A stretch of DNA of 15,396 bases, taken from the NCBI GenBank assembly GCA_041481445.1, contig JBGPBV010000158.1, positions 1 through 15,396 on the forward strand, read 5' to 3'. Source of the DNA: AA29 sp041481445 (lineage in GTDB: Bacteria; Acidobacteriota; Vicinamibacteria; Fen-336). Of this stretch, positions 1-7,410 are shown one piece after another. A program made the translations under genes and the position numbers. Every line of letters begins with the position of its first letter. Positions within the stretch are counted from its first letter, which is position 1. Under the pieces are notes generated by a model. The model was not told the DNA's origin. It ran no database searches and saw only the letters and a program-made list of their open reading frames with translations.

Positions 1-372
1 CTGCGCCGAGCGCACCACGATCGGCGCGTACTCCGCGGTGCGGGCCGCGTTGAAGGACCGGTCCTGGGCCTCCACGTAGTAGTCGACCTTCTTGCCGATG
101 AGCTGCTTGCCGGGCTTGGGGAGCACTCCCGCGTAGCAGGGCGTGTCCGACTTCATCTCGACGTAGTACCAGCTTGAGGTACCCTCCGGCCGGAAGTACA
201 CGCGGCCGCGGGCGAGCTGGGAGGAGGGGTTGAAGCAGGCGTTCATCTTGGGGTACTTGCCGACGACGATGCACCCCACCGCCTTGTGGTCGATCTCGAC
301 GCCCTGCGCGGAAACGAGAGCCGGCAAGAGGCCCAGGAGGGCGACGCCGACGATGACGTGGCGTGGACTCAT
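1..372 (-). CDS. Exported protein of unknown function, C-terminus cut by the window edge
   Basis: The frame starts at an ATG at 372 and stays open to base 1, so 124 residues are visible and the C-terminus is missing. A GGGAG Shine-Dalgarno at 380-384, seven bases upstream, supports this start. The first 22 or so residues form a Sec-type signal peptide: a basic start (MSPRH), a hydrophobic stretch (VIVGVALLGLLPALV) and a likely cleavage site after SA at SAQG. The mature part has several cysteines (the VGCIV, NACF and TPCY segments), is rich in aromatic residues, and contains short beta-strand-like segments such as GRVYF and DYYVEAQD, suggesting a small extracytoplasmic beta-sandwich, perhaps Ig- or fibronectin-like. 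I do not recognise the family. It is divergent from the membrane protein at 469. The exported location is well supported; the function is unknown. Confidence 0.8.
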   Translation of the reverse strand, partial: MSPRHVIVGVALLGLLPALVSAQGVEIDHKAVGCIVVGKYPKMNACFNPSSQLARGRVYFRPEGTSSWYYVEMKSDTPCYAGVLPKPGKQLIGKKVDYYVEAQDRSFNAARTAEYAPIVVRSAQ

Positions 373-379
373 CGTCTTA

Positions 380-384
380 CTCCC
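380..384 (-). promoter_or_regulatory. Shine-Dalgarno of the exported-protein gene
   Basis: GGGAG on the minus strand lies seven bases before the ATG at 372, which is ideal spacing. It fixes the start of an exported protein whose frame has no stop in the window. Confidence 0.65.
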
Positions 385-468
385 ATCACACGCGGCGGGC
401 GGCTGGGGGCCGCTGACCGCGTCGACATCGACTTCGGAGGGTGGTAGCGGCTGCAAGATACCGGGCTG

Positions 469-1971
469 GTGACGCAGTGTCAATCGCCGTGGCGCTGGCG
501 GGCCGGCCTCTTCGCGCTGACCGCCGCCGGCCTCGCCGCCCGCCTGGTCACGCTCCCGCGCGTGCCCGACGAGCACGACAGCTATTTTTTCGTGCGCGGC
601 GTGATCCGGTTCTCCATCGCCGAGGTGCGTCCACACTGGCCCGGCTACCCGGTCTACATCTGGGTCGGCAAGCTGGCCACGGCGCTCCTCGGTGATCCCG
701 TCCTCGCCCTCCATTGCGTCTCCGCCCTCGCCTCCGCCCTCGTGGCCTGGCCCCTGGCGGTCGTGGGCCGCGCCTGGGCGCGATCCCTGGGCGCGCCGGC
801 GCCCCGGTCCGAATGGGCGGGATGGGCCGCGGCTGCCCTCTGGCTCGCGACCCCCGCGGCATGGGTGACCGGGAGCCAGATCGTGGGCGATCCGCTCGGC
901 CTGCTCTGCGGCGTCGCCCTTCTCGCGCTGGCCGTGAGCGCCGAGGAAGGACGGCCCGGGCGGTGGCTCTGGGCGGCCGCGCTCGGGGGCGTGATGCTCG
1001 GCGTGCGGCTCGTCAACGTGAGCATGCTCGGTCCGCTCGTGTGGAGGGCCTGGCGGGCGCGGCGCGAGCGCTGGCACTCTCTCCCCATCCCCGCGGCCCT
1101 AGTGCTCGCATTCGCCACCGGTGTCCTGCCCTGGGCCGGCTGGCTCGCCATCCGGGAGTCTCGGACATTCGTGAGCCTGGGCCGTCAGCACGTGACCGGT
1201 CACTTCGGCCGATGGGGAGAGTCGCTGCTCACCGATCGCGAGCCGCTGGACCGACCGTGGAAGGCGGCCACTACACTGGTGGTCTACGGCCTCGGGGGCG
1301 GGACGCCTCGGCAGGGACGACTGCGTGCCCTGGCGTCAGTGGCCTGGCTGGCGGCCCTGGTGCTGGGGTGCGCGCAGCGGCCGTGGCGAGGGACGGTGGC
1401 CGTCCTGGTCGCGCTGTGGGGAGGGCCGCACCTCCTCCATCTCTTCGTGGCCCACGACGTCGCCTATCCCAAGTACGCGATGCCGGCGGTCGCGCTGGCC
1501 AGCCTGATCGCGGGGCTGGCCGCGCTCTCGCCGCGTCGATGGGGACCCGCGGCGGTGATGGCGGCGGTGGCGGGAGCCTGCGCGGTGAGCGCCCCTGTGG
1601 CGTGGCACCAGCGACAGGAGCCGCCGGTGGAGGACCGCGCGGCCCGGTTCCTGGCCGCCCAGGATCGCGCGGCGGTGGCCGTGGTGGACGTCCCCGGCCT
1701 GCCGACGTTCCTGCGCGAGCGGGCGGACGGCGTGCCGTGGATCTTCGTTGCCCCGGACGCCGTGGCCCGGTTCCGCCGGCGATGGGAGGCGGAAGGGCGC
1801 CGCGTGTTCGCGACCGCGGTGCCGCCGGACGAGGCTTCCGGGTGGACGCCCGTCGCCCACTTCTGCCGGGACCCCTTCATCGATCCGAGGCTCGGCCCGG
1901 AGGTCTGGCTGTTCGCTCCCGCTCGCGGCCTGGCCGCGCCTCCCGTCGTCGAGTGCGCGGCCGCGGAGTGA
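469..1971 (+). CDS. GT-C-like polytopic membrane protein (putative glycosyltransferase, family 39-like)
   Basis: This 500-residue protein has about nine or ten hydrophobic segments between residues 12 and 378, followed by a soluble C-terminal region (about 385-490). After the first membrane segment comes an acidic loop, PDEHD at 33-37, then the HWPGYPVYIW segment at 57-66. An Asp/Glu in the first extracytoplasmic loop is the hallmark of GT-C enzymes, which move sugars from polyprenyl-phosphate carriers. Near the end of the membrane part is YPKYAMP (333-339), resembling the loop before the last helices in this class. The start is uncertain: the GTG at 469 lacks a good ribosome site, the nearest GGAGG (436-440) is 28 bases away, and an in-frame stop at 445 limits any extension. 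It converges on speA with 16 bases between. Substrate and acceptor cannot be told; a non-enzymatic relative is possible. Confidence 0.75.
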   Translation: MTQCQSPWRWRAGLFALTAAGLAARLVTLPRVPDEHDSYFFVRGVIRFSIAEVRPHWPGYPVYIWVGKLATALLGDPVLALHCVSALASALVAWPLAVVGRAWARSLGAPAPRSEWAGWAAAALWLATPAAWVTGSQIVGDPLGLLCGVALLALAVSAEEGRPGRWLWAAALGGVMLGVRLVNVSMLGPLVWRAWRARRERWHSLPIPAALVLAFATGVLPWAGWLAIRESRTFVSLGRQHVTGHFGRWGESLLTDREPLDRPWKAATTLVVYGLGGGTPRQGRLRALASVAWLAALVLGCAQRPWRGTVAVLVALWGGPHLLHLFVAHDVAYPKYAMPAVALASLIAGLAALSPRRWGPAAVMAAVAGACAVSAPVAWHQRQEPPVEDRAARFLAAQDRAAVAVVDVPGLPTFLRERADGVPWIFVAPDAVARFRRRWEAEGRRVFATAVPPDEASGWTPVAHFCRDPFIDPRLGPEVWLFAPARGLAAPPVVECAAAE

Positions 1972-1987
1972 CCCTGCCCCCGCGAAC

Positions 1988-3898
1988 CTAGGTGTTCACG
2001 GTGAGGTAGGTGTAGCCCTCGAGCGCTTCCTCGTACCGCCTCATCAGGCGGCCCGATTCCGTGGGGGTGAGCTTGCGGTCGCGCAGGGCCGCCTCCGCCG
2101 CCCGTCGCACCCGCGACATGAGGTCGTCCTTCGAGTACTGCACGTAGGAGAGCACCTCCGCCACCGAGTCGCCCTCCACCACGTGCTCGACCCCGTAGTC
2201 GTCGTCCTGGAGGCGGACGTGCACGGCGTCGGTGTCCCCGAACAGGTTGTGCAGGTCGCCCAGGATCTCCTGGTAGGCGCCGGTGAGGAAGGAGGCGACG
2301 TAGTAGGGCTCGCCGTTGAGCGGGTGCACGTCGAGGTAGTGCTTGACGTCGCGCAGGTCGATGAACTCGTCCATCTTGCCGTCGCTGTCGCAGGTGAGGT
2401 CGGCCAGGATCGCGCGGCGCGTCGGCATCTTGTTCAGCCGGTCGATGGGCATGGTGGGGAAGAGCTGGCGGACGGCCCAGTGGTCGGGCAGGGACTGGAA
2501 GAGCGAGAAGTTGCAGTAGTAGGTGTCGGCCAGGTGCTTCTCCAGCCCCTCCAGCTCGTCCGGCACGTAGGGCAGGTCGCGCACGATCTTGAGGATCTTC
2601 TCGATGCAGGCGTAGAAGAGCTGCTCGACGCGCGCGCGCGCCTTGAGGTCGAGGATCCCGAGGTTGAAGGCGGTGATGCCTTCCTCCTTGAGGGTCAGGG
2701 CGTCGTGGTAGGCCTCCTGGAAGTTCTTCCGCGACACGCCCTGGTAGGTCTCGTAGAGCTGCTGGATCACGCGGTGCTCGTCCTTGGCCAGCGTCTCCGG
2801 GACCTGGCCCAGCAGCATCAGGTTGCTGTCGAGGACGTTGAACACCAGGACGGAATGGTGGGCGGTCAGCGCGCGCCCGGACTCGGTCACGATGTCGGGG
2901 TGGGGCACCCCCTTGGCGTTGCAGGCCTCCGCCACCTGGCTCACGATGTCCGCCGCGTACTCCTGCAGCGTGTAGTTCACCGACGAGTGGAAGTTGGTCT
3001 GGCTGCCGTCGTAGTCCACGCCCAGCCCGCCCCCGCAGTCCAGGTAGCGCATGGGCGCGCCCAGGCCGTGCAGCTCGACGAAGATGCGGCTGGCCTCGCG
3101 CAGGGCGTCCTTGATGGCGCGGATGGCCGTGATCTGCGAGCCGATGTGGAAGTGCAGGAGCTGCAGGCAGTCGAGCATCCCCACCCCGCGCAGCTTCTCG
3201 ACGGTGTCGACGAGCTCGCTGGTGGTGAGGCCGAACTTCGACCGGTCGCCGGTGGACTCCACCCACTTGCCCGCCCCCCGGGTCGACAGGCGGGCGCGCA
3301 CTCCGATGATCGGGCTGATCCCGAGGTCGCGGCTGGCGTGGACGATGGTCTCGACCTCCGCCACCCGGTCCACCACGATGATGACCTTGCGCCCCAGCTT
3401 CTGGGCGAGCAGGGCCGTCTCGATGTAGGCGCGGTCCTTGTAGCCGTTGCAGATGATCAGCGCTTCCGGGTTCTCCTGCAGCGCGAGGGCCACGAGCAGC
3501 TCCGGCTTGCTGCCCGCCTCCAGGCCGAGGTTGAAGGGCCGGCCGTACTCGATCAGCTCCTCGACGACGTGGCGCTGCTGGTTGACCTTGATCGGATAGA
3601 CGCCGCGATAGGTGCCCTTGTAGTCGTTCTCGGCGATGGCCTGCTGGAAGGAGCCGCAGAGCTGCTCGACGCGGGTGCGGAGGATGTCGGAGAAGCGGAT
3701 GAGGATGGGGAGGTTCAGGCCGCGCTCACGGAGGTCGTCGACGAGCTCCTTGAGGTCGATCGGGTGCGACCCGGGTCCGGCGGGGGTGACCTGGACGTGG
3801 CCGGCGTCGTTGATGGAGAAGAAGTCCCGACCCCAGCCTTCGACGTTGTACAGCTCGAGGGAGTCCTTGACTGTCCAGGCCCGGAGCTCGGTTTGCAA
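1988..3898 (-). CDS. speA: Biosynthetic arginine decarboxylase (PLP-dependent)
   Basis: SpeA converts L-arginine to agmatine and CO2 in the cytoplasm, the first step of the agmatine route to putrescine and spermidine. At 636 residues it is close to the E. coli enzyme's length. The alanine-racemase-like barrel carries the PLP lysine in YPIKVNQ (K104), the HFHIGSQ motif (249-255), a glycine-rich phosphate loop DCGGGLGVDYDG (287-298) and ESGR (339-342). The C-terminal beta domain contains TCDSDGK (502-508), with the conserved active-site Cys503. These are family hallmarks, so the call is firm. The start is a TTG at 3898, supported by an AAGGAGG at 3911-3917 and a second AGGA directly upstream. 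It lies 82 bases downstream of the DsbA-like lipoprotein gene on the same strand and may be co-transcribed with it. Confidence 0.97.
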   Translation of the reverse strand: MQTELRAWTVKDSLELYNVEGWGRDFFSINDAGHVQVTPAGPGSHPIDLKELVDDLRERGLNLPILIRFSDILRTRVEQLCGSFQQAIAENDYKGTYRGVYPIKVNQQRHVVEELIEYGRPFNLGLEAGSKPELLVALALQENPEALIICNGYKDRAYIETALLAQKLGRKVIIVVDRVAEVETIVHASRDLGISPIIGVRARLSTRGAGKWVESTGDRSKFGLTTSELVDTVEKLRGVGMLDCLQLLHFHIGSQITAIRAIKDALREASRIFVELHGLGAPMRYLDCGGGLGVDYDGSQTNFHSSVNYTLQEYAADIVSQVAEACNAKGVPHPDIVTESGRALTAHHSVLVFNVLDSNLMLLGQVPETLAKDEHRVIQQLYETYQGVSRKNFQEAYHDALTLKEEGITAFNLGILDLKARARVEQLFYACIEKILKIVRDLPYVPDELEGLEKHLADTYYCNFSLFQSLPDHWAVRQLFPTMPIDRLNKMPTRRAILADLTCDSDGKMDEFIDLRDVKHYLDVHPLNGEPYYVASFLTGAYQEILGDLHNLFGDTDAVHVRLQDDDYGVEHVVEGDSVAEVLSYVQYSKDDLMSRVRRAAEAALRDRKLTPTESGRLMRRYEEALEGYTYLTVNT

Positions 3899-3917
3899 CT
3901 CTTCCTGCCACCTCCTT
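3899..3917 (-). promoter_or_regulatory. Ribosome-binding region deciding the TTG start of speA
   Basis: On the minus strand AAGGAGG (3917-3911) sits 12 bases before the TTG at 3898, which is longer than optimal, and AGGAAGAG (3906-3899) touches the start codon. No ATG or GTG in the same frame is better placed, so the rare TTG start is accepted. Confidence 0.6.
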
Positions 3918-3980
3918 CGCGCGATGGCGCGAGAAGACCATTGTGGGACCCGCAGTTGCGAGCGTCAAGCGGAAATCGCG

Positions 3981-5027
3981 CTAGCTGCCGGGCTTGATCT
4001 CGGAGTCGATGATCTCCTGGAGCTGGTCGACGGTGCGGACGCCTCTCACGCGGCGGCCGTTCACGAAGAACGTCGGGGTGGAGTGGACGCCGAGGCGCGT
4101 GCCCTCCTCCGAGGAGTCGAGGATCGCGCGGTCGTGCCTGTCCGAGGAGAGGCAGGCCTGGAAGGAGCCGCGGTCCAGGCCGAGGGGTGCCGCGCGCCGG
4201 AGGAGGTCCTGGTCGCTCCAGTCGCCCGGGCCCACGAGGAGGCCGTGGCGGTAGTCCCAGAACTTGCCCTGGTCGGCCGCGCACTGCGCCGCCCGCGCCA
4301 CCGCCATCGAGCGGGGCCGGCCGAGCAGGAAGTCGCGGTGGACGAAGCGCACCTTGCCCGAGTTCCTGGCCAGCACCTCGTCCACGATGCCCTGGGCCTT
4401 CTGGCAGTAGGGGCAGAGGTAGTCCGAGAACTCCACGATCGTGACCGGGGCCGTCGCCGGCCCCAGGCTGCGCGCGTCCGCCGGGATCGGGACCTCCGAG
4501 CGCGGCTGGACCAGCGCGATCTGGACCTGGGCCTTCTTGCGCAGCCCGTCCACGTAGGACTCCGCCCGCTCCGCCGACCGTTGCTGGACCACGGACTTCT
4601 CGATGTCCGGCGTCATCTCGGCCAGGCTCCGTCCGCCCACGCGGTCCCTGTTGCGCGCGTAGAGGTCGGCGATCTCGGCCGGGCTCGGACGCGCCACCTT
4701 GGCCTCGACCTCGCGGCGCACGAGCTCGTCGCGCGAGATCTTCTGGGCCGCGGCCTCGCCGTCGAGGACCCGCTCCGTGATCAGCTCCTCCAGGGCGTTG
4801 CGGCGCGCCTCGTACTCCTCGTCCCGGAGCCGCTCGAGGGTGCTCGCCGCGCGCACGTCCATCTCCTTCTTCGTGATGCCCTGGCCGTTCACGCGCGCGA
4901 CCACGGCCTGGTCGCCCCCCTCCGCGGCGGCCGGAGCCGGCGCCGAGCGCACACGGGAGCAGGCGGCCAGCAGGGCGAGGGGGAGCACGAGGGCGACGGG
5001 AAGGACGATCATGCGGCGAGCGGTCAT
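3981..5027 (-). CDS. Lipoprotein with SurA-N-like region and DsbA-like thioredoxin domain
   Basis: The 348-residue product begins with a lipoprotein signal: RR at 4-5, a hydrophobic core, and the lipobox LAAC ending at Cys23, so it should be membrane-anchored and face the periplasm. Residues 41-170 look like the helical N-terminal part of SurA/PrsA-type chaperones, opening with the typical VARVNGQGITKKEMD. Residues 188-345 are a DsbA/thioredoxin_4 fold: VTIVEFSDYLCPYC with the redox pair C205-P-Y-C208, and a cis-proline loop STPTF (P318) followed by FVNG. A thiol-disulfide oxidoreductase or disulfide isomerase for exported proteins is the natural inference. The ATG at 5027 is preferred because it precedes the signal peptide; the frame stays open further upstream, but that segment looks non-coding. 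speA follows on the same strand; a GT-C-like gene is divergent. Confidence 0.9.
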   Translation of the reverse strand: MTARRMIVLPVALVLPLALLAACSRVRSAPAPAAAEGGDQAVVARVNGQGITKKEMDVRAASTLERLRDEEYEARRNALEELITERVLDGEAAAQKISRDELVRREVEAKVARPSPAEIADLYARNRDRVGGRSLAEMTPDIEKSVVQQRSAERAESYVDGLRKKAQVQIALVQPRSEVPIPADARSLGPATAPVTIVEFSDYLCPYCQKAQGIVDEVLARNSGKVRFVHRDFLLGRPRSMAVARAAQCAADQGKFWDYRHGLLVGPGDWSDQDLLRRAAPLGLDRGSFQACLSSDRHDRAILDSSEEGTRLGVHSTPTFFVNGRRVRGVRTVDQLQEIIDSEIKPGS

Positions 5028-5115
5028 CCCGCCAGGGTAGCCAGGAGGCCACCCCGGGTCAAACGCCGCCGCCCGCGTTGTGTGCGGTCGCACGCTGAGC
5101 CAGACTCCGGCTCCT
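5028..5115. promoter_or_regulatory. Divergent intergenic region with a near-palindrome
   Basis: These 88 bases separate two divergent genes and must hold the start signals of both. They contain GTGCGGTCGCAC at 5082-5093, two 5-base arms around a GT. I see no convincing -35/-10 pair in either direction. The near-palindrome could be an operator, but this is inference only. Confidence 0.3.
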
Positions 5116-7272
5116 ATGTGGGCCGACCGCCGGCCACGGCTGGCGGCGGCGGGGATCGTGGCTCTCCTCCTCGCCGCCCGCCTGCCCCTGCACCTGGTGA
5201 CGTGGTCCCTGCCCGTCTCCAACGACGACGCCATCCCCCTCCTGATGGCGCGACACGTCCTCGGCGGCGAGCTCTCCACGATCCTCTGGAACCAGCCCTA
5301 CAACGGCACCCTCGACACGTACCTCCTGGCCCCGGGTCTGATCGTGGCCGGTGCCCATGCCGTCTTCCGCGTGTACGAGGCCGTCGGCGGCGTCCTCCTC
5401 GTGGCCGCGATCGCCGTGCTCGCGGGCCGGCGCGGCGGGGGCACGGCGGCGGTGGCGGCGGGCGCGCTGGCCGCGGTCGGCACGCCGTACATGGCCCTCA
5501 TGGCCGCGACGGGGCCGACGCCGAACTTCCTGATCCCGCTGATGGTGGCGATCCCGGTGCGGGCGGGGTTGAAGGACCTCGACGACGACGCACCTCCGCG
5601 GGCGTGGCCGGAGGCGGCGGCCCTCGGCCTCGTCTGCGGGCTCGCGATCTGGGACTCCATGCTCGCCGTCCCCGCGCTGGCGGGCGCGGTCCTGGGGCTT
5701 TGCATCGCTGGCTGGCGGCCGACCCCTCGCGGCTTCGCGGCGTTCGTGGCCGGCCTCCTTCTCGGCGCGTCGCCGCTGGCGATAGCGCGCGCGGTCGGGG
5801 CCGCCGCCTCCAGCCCGGTGACGGACCTGCGACCGCGCTGGTTGTGGGCGGTGGGACTGGGCGACCTCGTTCACGCCGCCGCCGGCCTCTTCGGCCTCCA
5901 GGTGCCGCTGGTCGTCGACGGTCCCGAGCGGGCGGCGCTGCCGGCGGCGGCCACCCTCCTCCTCGGGCTCGCGCTGGTCGCGGCGACGGTGGTGGGCGTG
6001 ATGGCGCCCGCATGGCGGCGCGCATTGCCGCTGATCGGATGGGGCGCGGCGCTGGCGGCGGGGTTCGCGCTGAGCCGCCGCACGGGCGCCGACGAGGTGC
6101 GGTACCTCTACGGCCTGACCGTGCCCGTCCTCGCCCTGGCCGGCACCGGCATCGCACGGGCGGGAGCGCGCCGGCCGTGGCTGGCGGTGGCGGCGGCGCT
6201 CGGGGTGTCCGGCCCGTGGCTCCTCGGCGAGCACGTCCTCGTCACGCGATGGCGCGACCCCGCGCACGCCCGGGACGTCTGGCAGGTCCCGTCGCTCGAG
6301 CCCGTGCTGGCCAGCCTCCGCCGGGCGGGAGTGTCGAGCGTCTACGCGAGCCTCCAGTTCGCGGCGCGGTTGCCCGTCGAGTCCGGCGAAGGCGTGCTGG
6401 CCAGCCAGGCCTGGAACGAGCGGATCCCCGGCGATCCCCTGCGCTTCCGCGACGAGGTGGACCTCGATCCGCGCGCGGCCTGGGTGCTCTCCGCGCGCCT
6501 CTCGCGGGGCATGCCGCGGGCCGGCGGCTTCCGGGACCTGATGGGCCGTCTCGGCGGCCAATGGCACGAGGACGTGGCCGCGGAGATGAGCGTGTTCCGC
6601 GCCTTCCGGCCTCCCTACGACGAGGCCCGGCCGGTCCCCGCGGCCGAGATCGAGGTCCGCGCGCTCGACGGGACCCTCCTCCCCGCGGCCGTGCGCGACC
6701 GCGACCCCCGTACCGCCTGGACCTCGCCGCAGGGGATCGCCCGCGGATCGGGGCTCGTGGTGCGCGTGCCGCCGCGGCGGCTGTCCGCGCTCGTCCTCCA
6801 GGTCCCCCTCGATCCGACGCCGCTCGGGGCGCAATGGGTGTGCGAGGCGGACGGGGCGATGGTCAAAAGCGGTCCGATGAGCCACACGCTGCAGTGGGTG
6901 AACGGGGCGCCGCGCGCCGGACGGCAGGCGCTCCTGGCCGTCGTGCTGCCGGGCACGCGCGCGAGCGAAGTGCGCCTGATCTTCCAGGACGCCGGCCCGC
7001 CGCTCGGCGTCGTCGAGGTCTTCCTCTACGGTCCGGACGAGGCGGTGCGCCCCTTGGCGGGCCTGACCGCCGCGGACGCGGCCTACGCCGCCGTTCGGCG
7101 CGGCGACTGGGACGAGGCCGTCCGACGCTACGGAGAGGCCGTCCGCGCCGAGCCCGACCGCGCCGCCTACCACGCCGGCCTGGCCCGGGCCGAATGGCGC
7201 GCCGCCCGCCGCCGTCGCCTCGACGTCGAGGGCCTGGACGACGGAGGGCCGCCGCTCGTGGCGCGGCGCTGA
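5116..7272 (+). CDS. GT-C-like membrane protein with discoidin-like domain and TPR-like tail
   Basis: From the ATG at 5116 the product has 718 residues. Residues 10-370 hold about nine or ten membrane segments. The first long loop carries SNDDAIPLL (35-43) with the Asp pair D37-D38, followed by WNQPYNGTLDTY, a pattern typical of GT-C transferases using polyprenyl-linked sugars; RYLYGLTVP (329-337) resembles their late conserved loop. Residues 390-500 form a soluble alpha/beta region. Residues 508-638 read like an F5/8 type C (discoidin, galactose-binding) domain: a DGT turn, DRDPRTAWTS at 528-537, alternating strands and a closing VVEVFLYG. Residues 653-690 match a TPR-like helix pair (GDWDEAVRRYGEAV), and the last 20 or so are basic and disordered. 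A GTG at 5080 would add 12 residues; neither start has a clear ribosome site. The exact reaction is unknown. Confidence 0.78.
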   Translation: MWADRRPRLAAAGIVALLLAARLPLHLVTWSLPVSNDDAIPLLMARHVLGGELSTILWNQPYNGTLDTYLLAPGLIVAGAHAVFRVYEAVGGVLLVAAIAVLAGRRGGGTAAVAAGALAAVGTPYMALMAATGPTPNFLIPLMVAIPVRAGLKDLDDDAPPRAWPEAAALGLVCGLAIWDSMLAVPALAGAVLGLCIAGWRPTPRGFAAFVAGLLLGASPLAIARAVGAAASSPVTDLRPRWLWAVGLGDLVHAAAGLFGLQVPLVVDGPERAALPAAATLLLGLALVAATVVGVMAPAWRRALPLIGWGAALAAGFALSRRTGADEVRYLYGLTVPVLALAGTGIARAGARRPWLAVAAALGVSGPWLLGEHVLVTRWRDPAHARDVWQVPSLEPVLASLRRAGVSSVYASLQFAARLPVESGEGVLASQAWNERIPGDPLRFRDEVDLDPRAAWVLSARLSRGMPRAGGFRDLMGRLGGQWHEDVAAEMSVFRAFRPPYDEARPVPAAEIEVRALDGTLLPAAVRDRDPRTAWTSPQGIARGSGLVVRVPPRRLSALVLQVPLDPTPLGAQWVCEADGAMVKSGPMSHTLQWVNGAPRAGRQALLAVVLPGTRASEVRLIFQDAGPPLGVVEVFLYGPDEAVRPLAGLTAADAAYAAVRRGDWDEAVRRYGEAVRAEPDRAAYHAGLARAEWRAARRRRLDVEGLDDGGPPLVARR

Positions 7273-7285
7273 GGGTGGGAATGGA

Positions 7286-7312
7286 TTGACAGCCTCGCTC
7301 GAGGGGTGTCAT
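7286..7312 (+). promoter_or_regulatory. Inverted repeat with a TTGACA hexamer between two plus-strand genes
   Basis: Fourteen bases after the stop at 7272 lies TGACA (7287-7291), CCTC (7293-7296), GCTC, GAGG (7301-7304), then TGTCA (7307-7311). These fold into a 9-pair hairpin with a small bulge and a four-base loop. The same stretch contains a perfect -35 hexamer, TTGACA (7286-7291), and a weak -10-like TGTCAT (7307-7312) only 15 bases on. It may be a terminator of the upstream gene (no T-tract follows), an operator, or the promoter of the exported protein at 7411. The sequence does not choose between these. Confidence 0.35.
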
Positions 7313-7355
7313 CCTCCCGCGCAACTCCGCTCTTTCGATCCACGCGCTCAGCCCG

Positions 7356-7390
7356 CCGCGGGACCTCTCACCCGCGGAGGGGGCGTCCCC
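7356..7390 (+). other. Structured leader with two GC hairpins before the exported-protein gene
   Basis: CCGCGGG (7356-7362) pairs perfectly with CCCGCGG (7371-7377) around the loop ACCTCTCA, and GGGG (7380-7383) pairs with CCCC (7387-7390) around CGT. The pair sits just upstream of the GGAG ribosome site at 7400-7403. The loop ACCTCT is partly complementary to that site. A role in translation control is possible but unproven; GC-rich DNA forms such stems by chance. Confidence 0.3.
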
Positions 7391-7410
7391 GTCGCCGCCG
7401 GAGTGATCGG

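Noticed and set aside
421..432. GTCGA-CA-TCGAC inverted repeat between the first two divergent genes
   Set aside because: Arms of five bases are too short to stand out in GC-rich DNA, and nothing else supports an operator here.
1748..3997. A 749-codon plus-strand frame antisense to speA
   Set aside because: The opposite strand encodes a textbook arginine decarboxylase with all active-site motifs. The antisense product is low-complexity Val/Leu/Asp/His-rich sequence mirroring it.
5080..5115. Upstream GTG start of the second GT-C-like gene
   Set aside because: It would add 12 residues before the natural membrane-protein start at the ATG at 5116 and has no ribosome site. It also lies in a near-palindrome that may be regulatory.
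5059..7173. A 704-codon minus-strand frame antisense to the second GT-C-like gene
   Set aside because: Its product is His/Arg/Gly-rich with no hydrophobic pattern or motif, while the plus strand shows regular membrane segments.
3636..7289. A 1,217-codon open frame on the plus strand
   Set aside because: It runs antisense to speA and the DsbA-like lipoprotein and out of frame through the GT-C-like gene. Its product is an Arg/Gly/Pro-rich shadow without domains, as expected in DNA of this GC content.
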